A stretch of 64,000 nucleotides of DNA from Polytrichum commune (Eukaryota > Streptophyta > Polytrichopsida > Polytrichales > Polytrichaceae), in assembly GCA_950295325.1 (NCBI GenBank), contig OX485803.1:56375554-56439553 (forward strand), read 5' to 3'. The notes under the pieces are model-generated. The model did no database searches. It was not told the origin of the DNA and was given only the letters and a program-made list of their open reading frames with translations. The position numbers were made by a program, and so were the translations under genes. This document shows, piece by piece, positions 35,642-45,634 of the stretch (its first letter is position 1; each line of letters starts with the position of its first letter).

Positions 35642-38600
35642 CTAAACTGCTTGGGAGAAGGACATATCAATGTCCATGAACTCTGTGGGCCACATTATAA
35701 AGTGCCCTACTGCTTGTCCTACCAAGGTCACGGGTGGATCATCTAGATCTATGGGTGCAAACAAACTGTAGTCATCATCTAGGCTTTTCAACACTTCTAC
35801 AGACACACATCCTGCAATTATGGTTCTCCCGTGTAGAGAAGCACCAGCTACATTCTGCACTTTCCCGAGTGCCACAACTTTATCCTCCTCCCCTTCTTGA
35901 ATTCCCTTGAGTCTCACATGGTCACCCTTCTTGAACTCCGGGTCCTCACCTTCTTCTGCAACCTATAATAATAATAACAACACAAAACAAGCATCAGTTG
36001 GGACTCAATTGCTGTTTTCATACAACGATGTACATCTCCAAGGCTCATGGGAATTATTCAAATGCTATGACTGTGAGAAGACACATATGCTAACGTCATT
36101 ACTAATATCAGTCACGTATTCTAACTTCATGACTGAATCTAATCAAGCCTGGTCGCTCGTTCCATACTACAAGTCTACAAACAATCACGAACTTGCCATA
36201 CTGAATTTCTAAAGACCTAAGGCACAACATTCCAGGAAGTGGCACATGGCACTTACATGTTCACTTATCTGTACGTTCAAGTTTTTGGAAAGGATCACAG
36301 GGTCACCCTTCTTTAAATCCGGGTCCTCGGTTTCTTGTACAACCTATAAAAAAAACACACACACAAAACATGGATCAGTTGGGATTGAATCACTGAATAG
36401 GTGCTTTCAGAAAAAGAAACCTGTGAAAATACATGGCTTGTGTGCACTTACATCTTCACTTACCGCTGCGTTCATGTTTCTCTTCCTCTTCCCTTTCGCG
36501 TTTTGCTGACTGTCAATGTTGGCCTCCTTGCTCTTCTCAGGTTGAGTTTTGCTCCCCCGGACTGCCCTTTGCTTCTTTGTGTCATCGTGATCTTTCTTCA
36601 GCTTCTCAACCTCTGTCAATCGCATTCTCTTCTGGGTGCGAGTGTCCTCTTTTGCAGGCTTCGAAGCCCTCAAATTCCGAGTTGAGTACACAATTGGGGC
36701 ACGTCCTCCTGACTCTGCCACGGTCACTGTACCACAATCCGGAGTGCCTCCTGTAGGGTTGCTCGAAGTTCCCGACGGATGTGAGTCTTTCACGTCACCT
36801 ACTGCAGGAATCTCCTCTGCCTTCTCCGGATCTGCCGGCTGCGATTCGCACTCCCCTACTTGCTGCAAACCCAGTTGATTACAAAGTATAAGGATCCACT
36901 CAGTCATTGCTTTTGATCAAGAGCAATGTTTGTAAATGGGTTCAACAAAGCCTCACCTTCTTGTGAATTCCAGTCACTTATTTGAATTCAATGACAATGG
37001 ATAGTAATACATATTAAACTGATGACTGTGAGAAGTCACATATTCTAGCTTCATTACTATTATCCATCACGAATTTGATGTTCATGACTGCATCTAGTAA
37101 AGCCTGGTCACTGTTTCCATATCAATGACTACAAACAGTAACGAACTTGGCATGGTGAATTCTTCTAGAACTAAGGCACAAGATTTTAAGAAGTGCCCAA
37201 GCAGGAGCTGTAACAACAGGAGCTGGACAACACACATGAAGTCATGTTTGTACCTGCAGTGGCATCAAGCTTTCTTGGACCTGATCTGGCTTTCGTGAAG
37301 TGTCGGTGCCGGTGGACTCTGAGCTGGAGCTGCCTTTTGCACTTGCTGCCTTCATGGGGGTGACAACGGGAATCTGCAGGTGCTGCATGATGCGTTCAAT
37401 GTTCTTCTCCATCGCTCTCCGCCAATCACTGTCCTGCTCTGGCTTTGCATCAGACACTCGGCTACTCGGGGAGGTTTCACTTCTAGGAATGAGTCTTCGA
37501 GGGGCATCTTTGTCGCGTGCAAGCTCCCTTTCAATTTCAACCCTAGTTGGGCTTCTCTCCAGCTTAATGGCCTGCACAGAGATCTTACATCATATAGTTA
37601 GTGCTGCATGATTACAAAATCTTAGATTCTCTATGACCCAAAAAAGTCACGCAAACTCTGGTGATGACTGATGACAGTCACATACTCTAATTTGATGACT
37701 GCACCTAGCCACATCATGACTTGGTTTTCGCATTGGAACAGTTGTACAGCCTTTGAGATCATCTTCAACCTTATCTGCCTATTGCAAATATTTCTAATAG
37801 GGTAGTTGTATTGTGGCAATTGCCATTGAGTACTCAAAGAGTATCGCTTATATTACGAGGCTTCATTCATAAGAGGAGGTTGTTTCTATTCCCAGGTTGA
37901 AAGTTATCATATATTATGCTGCATGTGAGTCTCCAATATAGAGTGGATACGGATGTTTTGCAAGTTGTGAGGTTGGAGTTGTAATGGACTGAAGACTTAC
38001 CAATTGAGCTCGAACATATTCTTCGTTGCGCCCGGCTGAAGATGGCCTCCTCACTTGGGCTCGGCTGTATCGCAACTTCTCTGCTTCCTGTTGTTTTTTC
38101 TCCTCCAAGATGAGTTTTGACAACTTCACCCAATGGTCATGCCGAATGTGCTTTGGCTTGTCCTTCCCTTCTTGCATTCTTTTCTTCAACTGATATCTCT
38201 TCACCTTCAGTTGGCCCTTCAATATGCTGTGGAAAGCCTCTTCTGTCACCTTGCCAAGGCCCCCATGGTACTCAAAAGTGTTGTCCACTCGTTCCTTGAC
38301 AGCGAGCAGCATCGAAGTGTTGAGATTCTTGTAGTTATCTTCGCTGAAATCTATATCCTGCGCATGACCTCGAAGACATGTTAGCCACAGCGGACGATTC
38401 TGTCCTTGTGGATGTCCTCTCAGATCGACCTCCACAAGGTGTTTTCTGGGCCCTCCAGCATCTCGAAAAGTGACCTCCTGAGCCTGTTGTTGCTTCAAAG
38501 CGACCCGTCGTCTGGACTTTTGGTCTCTGGAATATGAGGGTTGACCTAAGCTCTCAGTCATCTCCGATGGGGAATACGTGGACGAGTTCACCACAGGCTC

Positions 38601-38939
38601 CTGCATCTCCATCGCTCGCCTCCATTGCAGTAGTTGGAGTTGTTTTTCTGCAATTTGAAGGTCCAAGCTGCTAATGGGGCCGTGGCGGGGGAGGCCTCGG
38701 CCACGCGAAGGAGGTGTGTTGCCTCCCTGAACACGAGGAAGCTCGGGTACTACGTCATTGCAGTAATCGAAGGGCTCCCCTGTTAGTGAATCCTCTGACA
38801 TCTTAAGGGGTTTGTCGTGTTGGGGTCGGTCTGTTTGCGGCGGACGGAGGCTCGTTGACGTGGGTTTTGGAATTCCACAACCTCCACGACCTCGCTTGCG
38901 CACCTCCCAAACAGTTGGCTCGGTTGTCTGAGCTCTGGC
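35642..38939 (-). CDS. CACTA accessory protein, TNPA/PTTA-type (En/Spm family)
   Basis: Five minus-strand exons: 38939-38001, 37571-37254, 36862-36464, 36343-36257 and 35962-35642 (stop TAG). All junctions are GT-AG and phase 0. The first internal ATG, at 38801, would give 641 aa; the frame is open to an acceptor at 38939, so earlier exons are likely, perhaps those near 41969-43016. The first exon has a basic region (IRHDHWVKLSKLILEEKKQQ) like the plant En/Spm transposase_24 domain, then ERSPTRVEIERELARDK. A Lys/Arg-rich segment follows. The C-terminus has GASLHGRTIIAGCVSVEV and VGQAVGHFIMWPTEF, the usual PTTA ending. In En/Spm relatives this protein binds the subterminal repeats and assists the transposase. 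It is transcribed away from TNP2. Exons 4 and 5 start with duplicated sequence. Confidence 0.8.
36257..36343 (-). repeat. duplicated exon of the PTTA-type gene
   Basis: This exon reads VVQETEDPDLKKGDPVIL and the start of the next exon (35962) reads VAEEGEDPEFKKGDHVRL. The intron sequence upstream of both acceptors is also shared (ACAAAACA and ATCAGTTGGGA), so exon plus flanking intron were copied in tandem. Confidence 0.8.
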
Positions 38940-40457
38940 CTGCACAGTGCATACAGAGGTCATCAATCTCAATGTCAAGGTTAGTCGTTCTCTCAGTTCA
39001 TGTGACTAGAACCAGTCACAAATCCTCAACGCATACGAAGTTTGTTAGTCATCTATTTAGTTCATGTGACTAGGATCAGTGCCGATATGACTGAATCTGG
39101 CTCAAGCAAGATTCATTCTAAAATTGATTCATTCTAACATCTGCTTGCAGGGCAGAAATTCGTCTTGGGCTAATCGAAGCAATAAGCAGTTCAAGTGTTG
39201 GGCTTATGATTGTTGCAACAAAATTGGAACTATTGATGAAACTTAAACAGCTATCCCTCTGTCTCTTAAGATTGAAAAATTGAAATCTGATGTTCTAAAC
39301 TTGAATGGAAATGCTTACCAAAACTCAAAGATCAGCCCAAATCGATGATGGGGATGTACTGGACAAAACTTAAAGCGATTAGCTTGAGACCAATCCCAAT
39401 TTCAAGAGGCACGGGCACTTCGAACCTCAAGGATGTTTCAAAGGATGCTACCTAAGCAACCCACCACAACAATTCCCAAGAATCGAGAAGACCCCAAAAC
39501 AATATGCTAGGGCTGCTTATGTATCTAGCAAGATAACTTACATTAGTCAAAAAATACAAGGTCAACAAGCCAGCAGTCCACACTAATTTAGTCTCTGAGC
39601 GATGATCCTACCACTGGTATCTATGACCTCCATAATCCAACCCAGCCATGTCCAGAAAAAATTCTGCTCTCTTTCAGCCAGTAAGGACAGCCAGACCCAC
39701 CCCGAAACTACATGGCTGACTCTTGATACAATATAGCTAGTTGCCTATTTCCTCCTAACAAGTCACAAAATTCCTTCTGATGCAGTCATAATCTACATTC
39801 AATGTAACTCCAGTTGAGCATTCCTTTGCTGCTGCTGCTACACCGTTGTCTTATTTTTGCAGACACTAAAATTGCTCAAATTCCATTATGTCTGATGCAA
39901 GTTTCTTAATCGCAATAGTACTTTATTTGGTCTATGATATTGAATTTATATTTAGTACAGCCTATTAGAAAAGGAACGAGAAGATAAAAGTCAACTGTGA
40001 TTGATATCTTGCACATATTTGGTTTTCAGTCTAGGTCATTTGTATGAGCTCAAAACTCCCTATAATTCATGTTACATTTATGTATAATCTGATTGGAAAA
40101 GTGCATAAGCTAAATGGCTATTTTCAAAATTGGTATCTTTTGACCCATCGCGAAAAAAATCAGGAATTAAACCCCTCTGTTGACATCTACAATATTTTTT
40201 TTCACTTCAGAAAAGGCCCTCCAAAAACCGAATCAATTTCAACAGGCCAGACAAGCTCCCAAAAGTAGGGAAAAACGTTTCAGGCTCTTGATTCTCCTCC
40301 ACCTCCCAGATACGAGCATTTACTTCCATTCCAAAAATAAATTTACATACTGAACTCCCTAGCCCCTGAAGATATTTGCTCCCGATATTACAACCTTTCC
40401 CACCATAGCCCCATCCTTTGAAATCCAGATTTGACTTGACATAAATCTCCACCACTG
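38940..40457. other. CACTA interior, no gene recognised
   Basis: Contains subterminal-type motifs at 38990-39080 (GTGACTAGAACCAGTCACA). The rest shows no coding homology. Upstream exons or the promoter of the minus-strand PTTA gene may lie here. Confidence 0.4.
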
Positions 40458-40690
40458 TTCGGGGAGGTGTTGGGCACAATTGGTCGAGATCCAGGTGTTT
40501 CCAAGTCCAGCCGATTGCATGTAGATATCATTCAGTTCTCTTTTTGAGTTTTAGATATAATCAATTATAGTTTCCATTAAATGTTGAGTGAATTTCCTAA
40601 AGTTCAGAGGCTTGAACCGGCCATTTCTCAAACTCGACCGGCCCATATGTAACTAACAGTTGATCAGAATCCATTGACACGCCCTGGCAA
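40458..40690 (-). repeat. dispersed repeat family A, copy 7, inside the CACTA element
   Basis: GTTCGGGGAGGTGTTGGGCA, ACAATTGGTCGAGATCC, GTGTTTCCAAGTCCAGCCG and TTTCTCAAACTCGACCGG follow the minus-strand order of the family. It therefore inserted into, or was picked up by, the CACTA transposon. Confidence 0.65.
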
Positions 40691-41968
40691 TGTGCATATA
40701 ATACTATTAAGACACAGACTTCGAACTCCAACCATTCAGAACACATCATGAAAATTGAGTTGCAACATGTGAATTTGGGACGGTTTGAAGACAGTTCGGC
40801 TCTGCTACTCTTAATCAATCCTCTTCCAACATACGAACGAGGTTGCATAGGGGACATTCCAACACGAATGGCAGATTGCCAGTGCACAGCTCCAAGTGAC
40901 GAAAATTGCCTCTCTGTGACATCTCTCTTTCACTACACTACTGGGGTCAAGCTACAAAGATAGAAAGAAAGGCTCCAGATCAATGAACTCCTTGGCAGAA
41001 AGTCATATTTACTTAGAGGATAACTCTATTGTGAAGGGTTACAATGAATTCATATATAATCATTGTCTTAACAACGACTATAGTTGATAAATATAGCTGA
41101 TACTCTATGTTTACCTATGTTGCAACATCAAGCTCTATGGCTTGTGGGCATTGACTTCAGCTTCACACTATTTCCCACATTCAATAATTATGGAATTCTT
41201 CAGCAAGAGGTAGAATATAGGGGAATTCAGTAGCATTAGTTTGTGAGATGGAGACCTAAATTGAATAACAGAGTTCATTCTGATCACGTGTGATTGCACT
41301 TACTGAGCTCATGTTCTCATCATCATGTTTAAGCCACCAAGATTTTATGAGTAAGGGTTTATGGCAGAAATTGGTTTACAGTTTGATAGGAAATAATACT
41401 CTCATCCTACATCTTCCTCTACGCATGTACTACTTCAGTGGGTTGGTAGATTGTTTGGGAATATGGCACTGAATTCGAGACCAATGACAATACAGTCCAC
41501 CCTCTACACTCGTGAGGCTTCTGAAAATCCACCTTGAAAGTGACTGAACAGATGACGAAACATTTTTTTAATGGAGACAAGCTCGAGAATTATAATATCT
41601 TCTGATGTCTATAAGAACATGTTAGCATCCAGATGTGTGCAGACAATTATTCATTATCCCTGTTCACATGACTACGACCAGTCACAAATCTGAAACACAT
41701 ACGGTTTTAAACAGTCAACTTTTTAGTTCATGTGACTAGTACCAGTCACACATCCTAAACAATGACGATGGTTGATAGTCATCTATTTAGTTCATGTTAC
41801 TGAACTCAATCATGGCCATTGATAAACTGATGACAAGCACTCATCGAGCCTACGGAGATAAACTATTCGTTTACCATAATATGGCTTGCATGAAAATCTA
41901 ATACTGTGCCACCACAGATGAAAGGACTCACATCTGGAAAAAACCCAATATGAAGTTAGTACACTCAC
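40691..41968. other. CACTA interior, no gene recognised
   Basis: Subterminal-type motifs recur at 41660-41820 (TGTGACTAGTACCAGTCACA). At 41493 a lone CAGTCCACCCTCTA matches the end of the pogo-type element at 56534, without a partner end nearby. Confidence 0.4.
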
Positions 41969-42263
41969 CTGAGGATTTTGGACGCCTCGATGGGGCTTTC
42001 CCACTCCTACTGGCGAGACCTCATCATCGCCATGTCCACGCTCAGCAACATTCAGGATGTCAGTGTCGCTCTCCGAAACCTCCTCTTCACTGTGCCATTC
42101 CTCGGAGCTGCTCTTCCCGCTCCGAGCGCCCTCCTTCGATTCCTTCGACAACACCCTCTTCTCCTTCCTCCTTTCACACCGCGACGGTATTCCAGAACTT
42201 GGGTGCGGTTTGCCGAGTCGCGAACTCCGGCGCACGATCTCCGACCCCTCGTTGCAGTTCTCT
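41969..42263 (-). CDS. CACTA accessory-gene exon (basic RRSSRLGKP segment)
   Basis: Open minus-strand segment between a CTGCAG acceptor and a CAG|GTGAGT donor. It encodes IVRRSSRLGKPHPSSG, then a Lys/Glu/Ser-rich stretch. The RRSSRL motif following an ER(L)RxxNxxxN exon is common in proteins tied to plant CACTA elements. It is probably an upstream exon of the PTTA-type gene or of a second accessory gene. The linkage is not proven. Confidence 0.5.
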
Positions 42264-42289
42264 CTGCAGTTCAAGCAAGCATCAAGTTA

Positions 42290-42515
42290 GTCCCCAGCGA
42301 AAGCAAGGTCAGTGAGGGTACTTGCTTTCAAAGGATCCAAGGGGCGAAAACAAGCTCTCAGCGGGTATTTGCTTAAGTTAGTGAGGGCGAAAGCAAGGTC
42401 AGTGAGGGAACTTACTTTCAAAGGATCCAAGTGGCGAAAACAAGGGCTCAGCGGGTATTTGCTTAAGTTAGTGAGGGCGAAAGCAAGGTCAGTGAGGGTA
42501 TTTTCTTAAGTTACC
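42290..42515. repeat. tandem repeat, 90-bp unit, about 2.5 copies
   Basis: GCGGGTATTTGCTTAAGTTA occurs at 42361 and 42451. The intervening GTGAGGGCGAAAGCAAGGTC and CAAAGGATCCAAG blocks repeat with the same period. Confidence 0.85.
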
Positions 42516-42605
42516 AAAGGATGCGCAACAAGGTCAATGAGGGTAGCTGGTGACAATAAATAGAGGAGGCTGGCAATTTCGGCGAAGGAGGTAGGGTTTA
42601 GGGTT

Positions 42606-43100
42606 TCAGTACCCTAAACTGTTGTTTTTGCGGTAACCTCGACTGCTGGGTACCAAGGCTGCTTGCCTCGTGTTAGCAGCTGCCGTTGCCGTCAAGGATG
42701 CTGCCAGAAGGGGGACTCCAAGCTGTTGTAGCCTAAGGGCGTTTTTCCGTAAGTTCTCCTGCCGCAGCTGCTCGTACTCAGGTACTTCGGCGTCCGCGAT
42801 GTTACCAAACCCTTCCTCCAAAACCTGCTCCTTAGATCGCTCCAAACCCCGGAGGCCTGAGTTGGTGTCGTCCTCTTCACTCGCCGAGGGCGCTTCAGCG
42901 GCGTTCGAGGGCGTCTCCATCGCTCGAGCGTGCAGGAGCAGTGAGGCGTGGGAGGCATTCGAGCACACTCGGCATCGCCATTTTGAAATCCAGGTAGGAG
43001 CCGTTGCCAACCTCAATCCCTGAACTTAATGCTTGTTATATCTGAGAGTAGCTCCACTACACTTAAATGCCGCCAATAACTTTCCGGCTGTTAGGGTTTA
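42606..43100 (-). CDS. accessory-gene exon, duplicate copy 1
   Basis: From ATG at 42920 (METPSNAAEAPSASEEDDT) the frame runs to EYEQLRQENLRKNALRLQQL and stops at 42606 or splices earlier. The (E)YExLRxxNxxxNxxxLxxLG pattern is typical of a plant-transposon-associated helical segment. The region is duplicated 2.3 kb away at 44880-45400. Confidence 0.5.
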
Positions 43101-43359
43101 GGGATCTGTAACGAGCGTGGTAGGGTTGGAACTGTCATCCATTCTAAGTTAGTGAGTCGCTCAAGCTGCTTTACAGTCGTTGCTCAAAGCTGTTCAAGAG
43201 ATTTCAAGTTGTTCAAGAGATTCGTCACTGAGGTTAGTCATAAGAATGGTTTAGGTGTCGACTGTCAGTCACAAGATCTCATTGTATAGCGAGTTAAGTA
43301 GTCAGCATCTTGATTCGTGTGACTGAATGCAGTGACAATGTTTAAACATTGATCAAACT

Positions 43360-43384
43360 CCAGGGTTTAGGGTTTAGGGTTTCT
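43360..43384 (+). repeat. short telomere-type TTTAGGG run
   Basis: Three consecutive AGGGTTT units. Single or double copies also occur at 42593, 43094, 45390 and 45485. Too short to be a telomere relic; telobox-like promoter motifs are an alternative. Confidence 0.5.
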
Positions 43385-43689
43385 AGTGTGATTGAGGTGC
43401 AGGTCTGGATGATTTTCCCTAAAACCCTAATATTGATTGAATGACGCTACATTTATTCTGGGAAGTTTGCTCATCAAGAGCATGACATATTGCAATATTT
43501 CTTGTACCCCTTGGGTTTAGCTATGGTTTTCGAAAATTTCAATCCACTGGGGTGATGGTCAACTGCGTTTATTTGATTGTCATTTAGGTCCAGAACTCTT
43601 AAGTTAGGGTTTGGTTGAAGTATGTTAACAGTATATGTTAACAGCAGACTGTGAATGTGAAGCACAAATGACTTTGGTGGTGGACCTGG

Positions 43690-43915
43690 TTGTTTTTACA
43701 GGCTGCAAATTTGTTTGCTTTCTCCTTTCACCAAGAGTATGCTGACATTCCTTTTCTTGCGTTTTTGCAGGTTAAAGACTTCTACAGGACATATTTAGGT
43801 TTGCCAGTGGACCTAGTTGGAGATTATAAGCCAAGAACTTTAAGTTTCAAAACTGAAACATGTAGTGTTTCATGTTGGAAGATGGGTTACTTGGGGACTT
43901 CGGCACAGGGAGGTA
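43690..43915 (+). pseudogene. exon-like fragment of unknown origin inside the CACTA element
   Basis: After a TTTTTGCAG acceptor at 43770, the frame reads VKDFYRTYLGLPVDLVGDY, then KPRTLSFKTETCS. Base composition and splice context resemble a captured host exon, but I do not recognise the protein. Confidence 0.4.
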
Positions 43916-44723
43916 AGTGCAGTGTGATTTACTGAACCCAGGATCCAAGTTGACAATGTGGCTAAATGTGTGGATCCTTACATTGTAATAGCAGTAATTT
44001 CTTTCCCAATCAAATTTGCAGCAATAAGAAAGCAGCCCACACCAGATACCCTCACTACCCTTGTGATGAGTAGAAGATGATGTTTGAATCTGTGTATGGA
44101 TCCGCTTGGCTGAACTGTGACTCACTAAATTGTAAACGATATTGTTTCTGAATGCTTGGCTTTTGGGTAAGGTAGATACATGGCCATATTATGGGCACTT
44201 CCACCTCAACAGCCAAATTTTTGCTATTGAACAGATTAATCTGGTCAGGAATTGCTAACAACAACATTACCATTTCAGAATCATGGTTTCACAAGATGAG
44301 TGTTACATTATAGGTGTCCTACGAAGAAGAGTGATCGCACAAGGCCCACTTGCCTTAGTTTGGTTACCTTTCAAAGTTTCTATCTTTCTTTCTGCCAAGC
44401 ACTTGATTTACTTAAGCATTTGATGATTCTTTCTATTACACCCTAAACCCTATACCAGCCATGTATAGGTGTCCAATGAAGGAGAGTGACCACGTAAGCC
44501 TCACGTACCTTAGTTACCTGTCAACAATGACTGGTGTCCATAAGTTTTGATTTGTTTGATAACTTGCAATGGTAGTCAGTCTTAATTGGCCTGTTAAATA
44601 TTATGAAAACTAGATGTGGGTACTTGTTTTCATAGTTGTGATGAAGTCTAATCTCGAATAACATACATTGAGGAGTACCAGGATGGTGTACATCGCAATA
44701 TTTGTGAAAATCTGAATCTGGGT

Positions 44724-45400
44724 CTATAAGGTGGTTGCACATAGGTCAAGAACCAAAGTTTTGAGTATGTATTGCATGTGGGTGCAGGCAACGCCTGATG
44801 CCATCCTGACATTGACCTCAAAAGCGTCATTGACAACTACCATCAGTATCACTGCTCCCATCTCTGTGTCAAATGTCCAACTAACTATTTTGGATTCTGA
44901 GATCGCGGCGGCGCGGCGGGTGCTCTTCACGGTCGCATGATTCCCCTCTCCTGTTGCCGCTTCGGTCGTGCATGTGGTTGTTGACTCTTTCAACGATGCT
45001 GCCATAATGGGGACTCCAAGCTCCTGTAGCTTGAGGGCGTTCTTCCGTAAGTTCGCCTGCCGCAGCCTCTCGTACTCGGGCACTTCGGCATCCTCGTCTC
45101 TCCCAAACCCTTCCTCCGATGCCTGGTCCTCAGATCCTTCCGAACCCCGGTCCTTGGAGTTGGTGTTGTCCTCTTCAGTTGCCGAAGGCGCTGCAACGGC
45201 GTTCGTGGGCGTCTCCATCGCCATAGCAAGCAGGATCACTGAGGCGTGGGAGGCATTCGAGCGCCCTTGCCATCGCCATTTTGAAAATCAGGTGAGAGCC
45301 GTTGCCAGCGTCAATTTGTGAACTTAATGCTGCTTAGATCAGAGAGTAGCACCACTACGTTTGAACGCCGCCAGTAAGTAGGCTGCTTTTAGGGTTTAGG
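44724..45400 (-). CDS. accessory-gene exon, duplicate copy 2
   Basis: ATG at 45224 (MAMETPTNAVAAPSATEEDN) leads to EYERLRQANLRKNALKLQEL and LGVPIMAASL, then an unrelated tail to 44724. It is parallel to 42606-43100, with both flanks of the exon duplicated too (AGGGTTTAGGGATCTGTAAC at about 43090 and 45390). The offset is about 2.3 kb. Only one copy may be used in the accessory gene. Confidence 0.5.
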
Positions 45401-45634
45401 GATCTGTAACGAAGTCGCAACTATCATCCATTCTAGTCACATTAAGGTGAAGATCTAATTGCTACTCTCTAGGCTGCTTTAGGGGTTTAGGGTTTAGCTA
45501 TGGTGAGAGCCGTTTGAAGTTGTTTCAAGTGCCCGGAACTATTTGTGTTCTACAATCCAAGTTGGGCTATATCCATTGATTTAGGACCCTGTTCTTTGAG
45601 CAACTCTAAATGACTTGAAATTCTTGTGCATCAG

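Noticed and set aside
36407-36907. Long overlapping frames on both strands at 36.4-37.6 kb as extra genes
   Set aside because: The minus-strand frame is an exon of the PTTA-type gene. The plus-strand frames are its shadows.
43360-43384. Interstitial telomere
   Set aside because: Only about three TTTAGGG units. Too short, and scattered single units occur around it.
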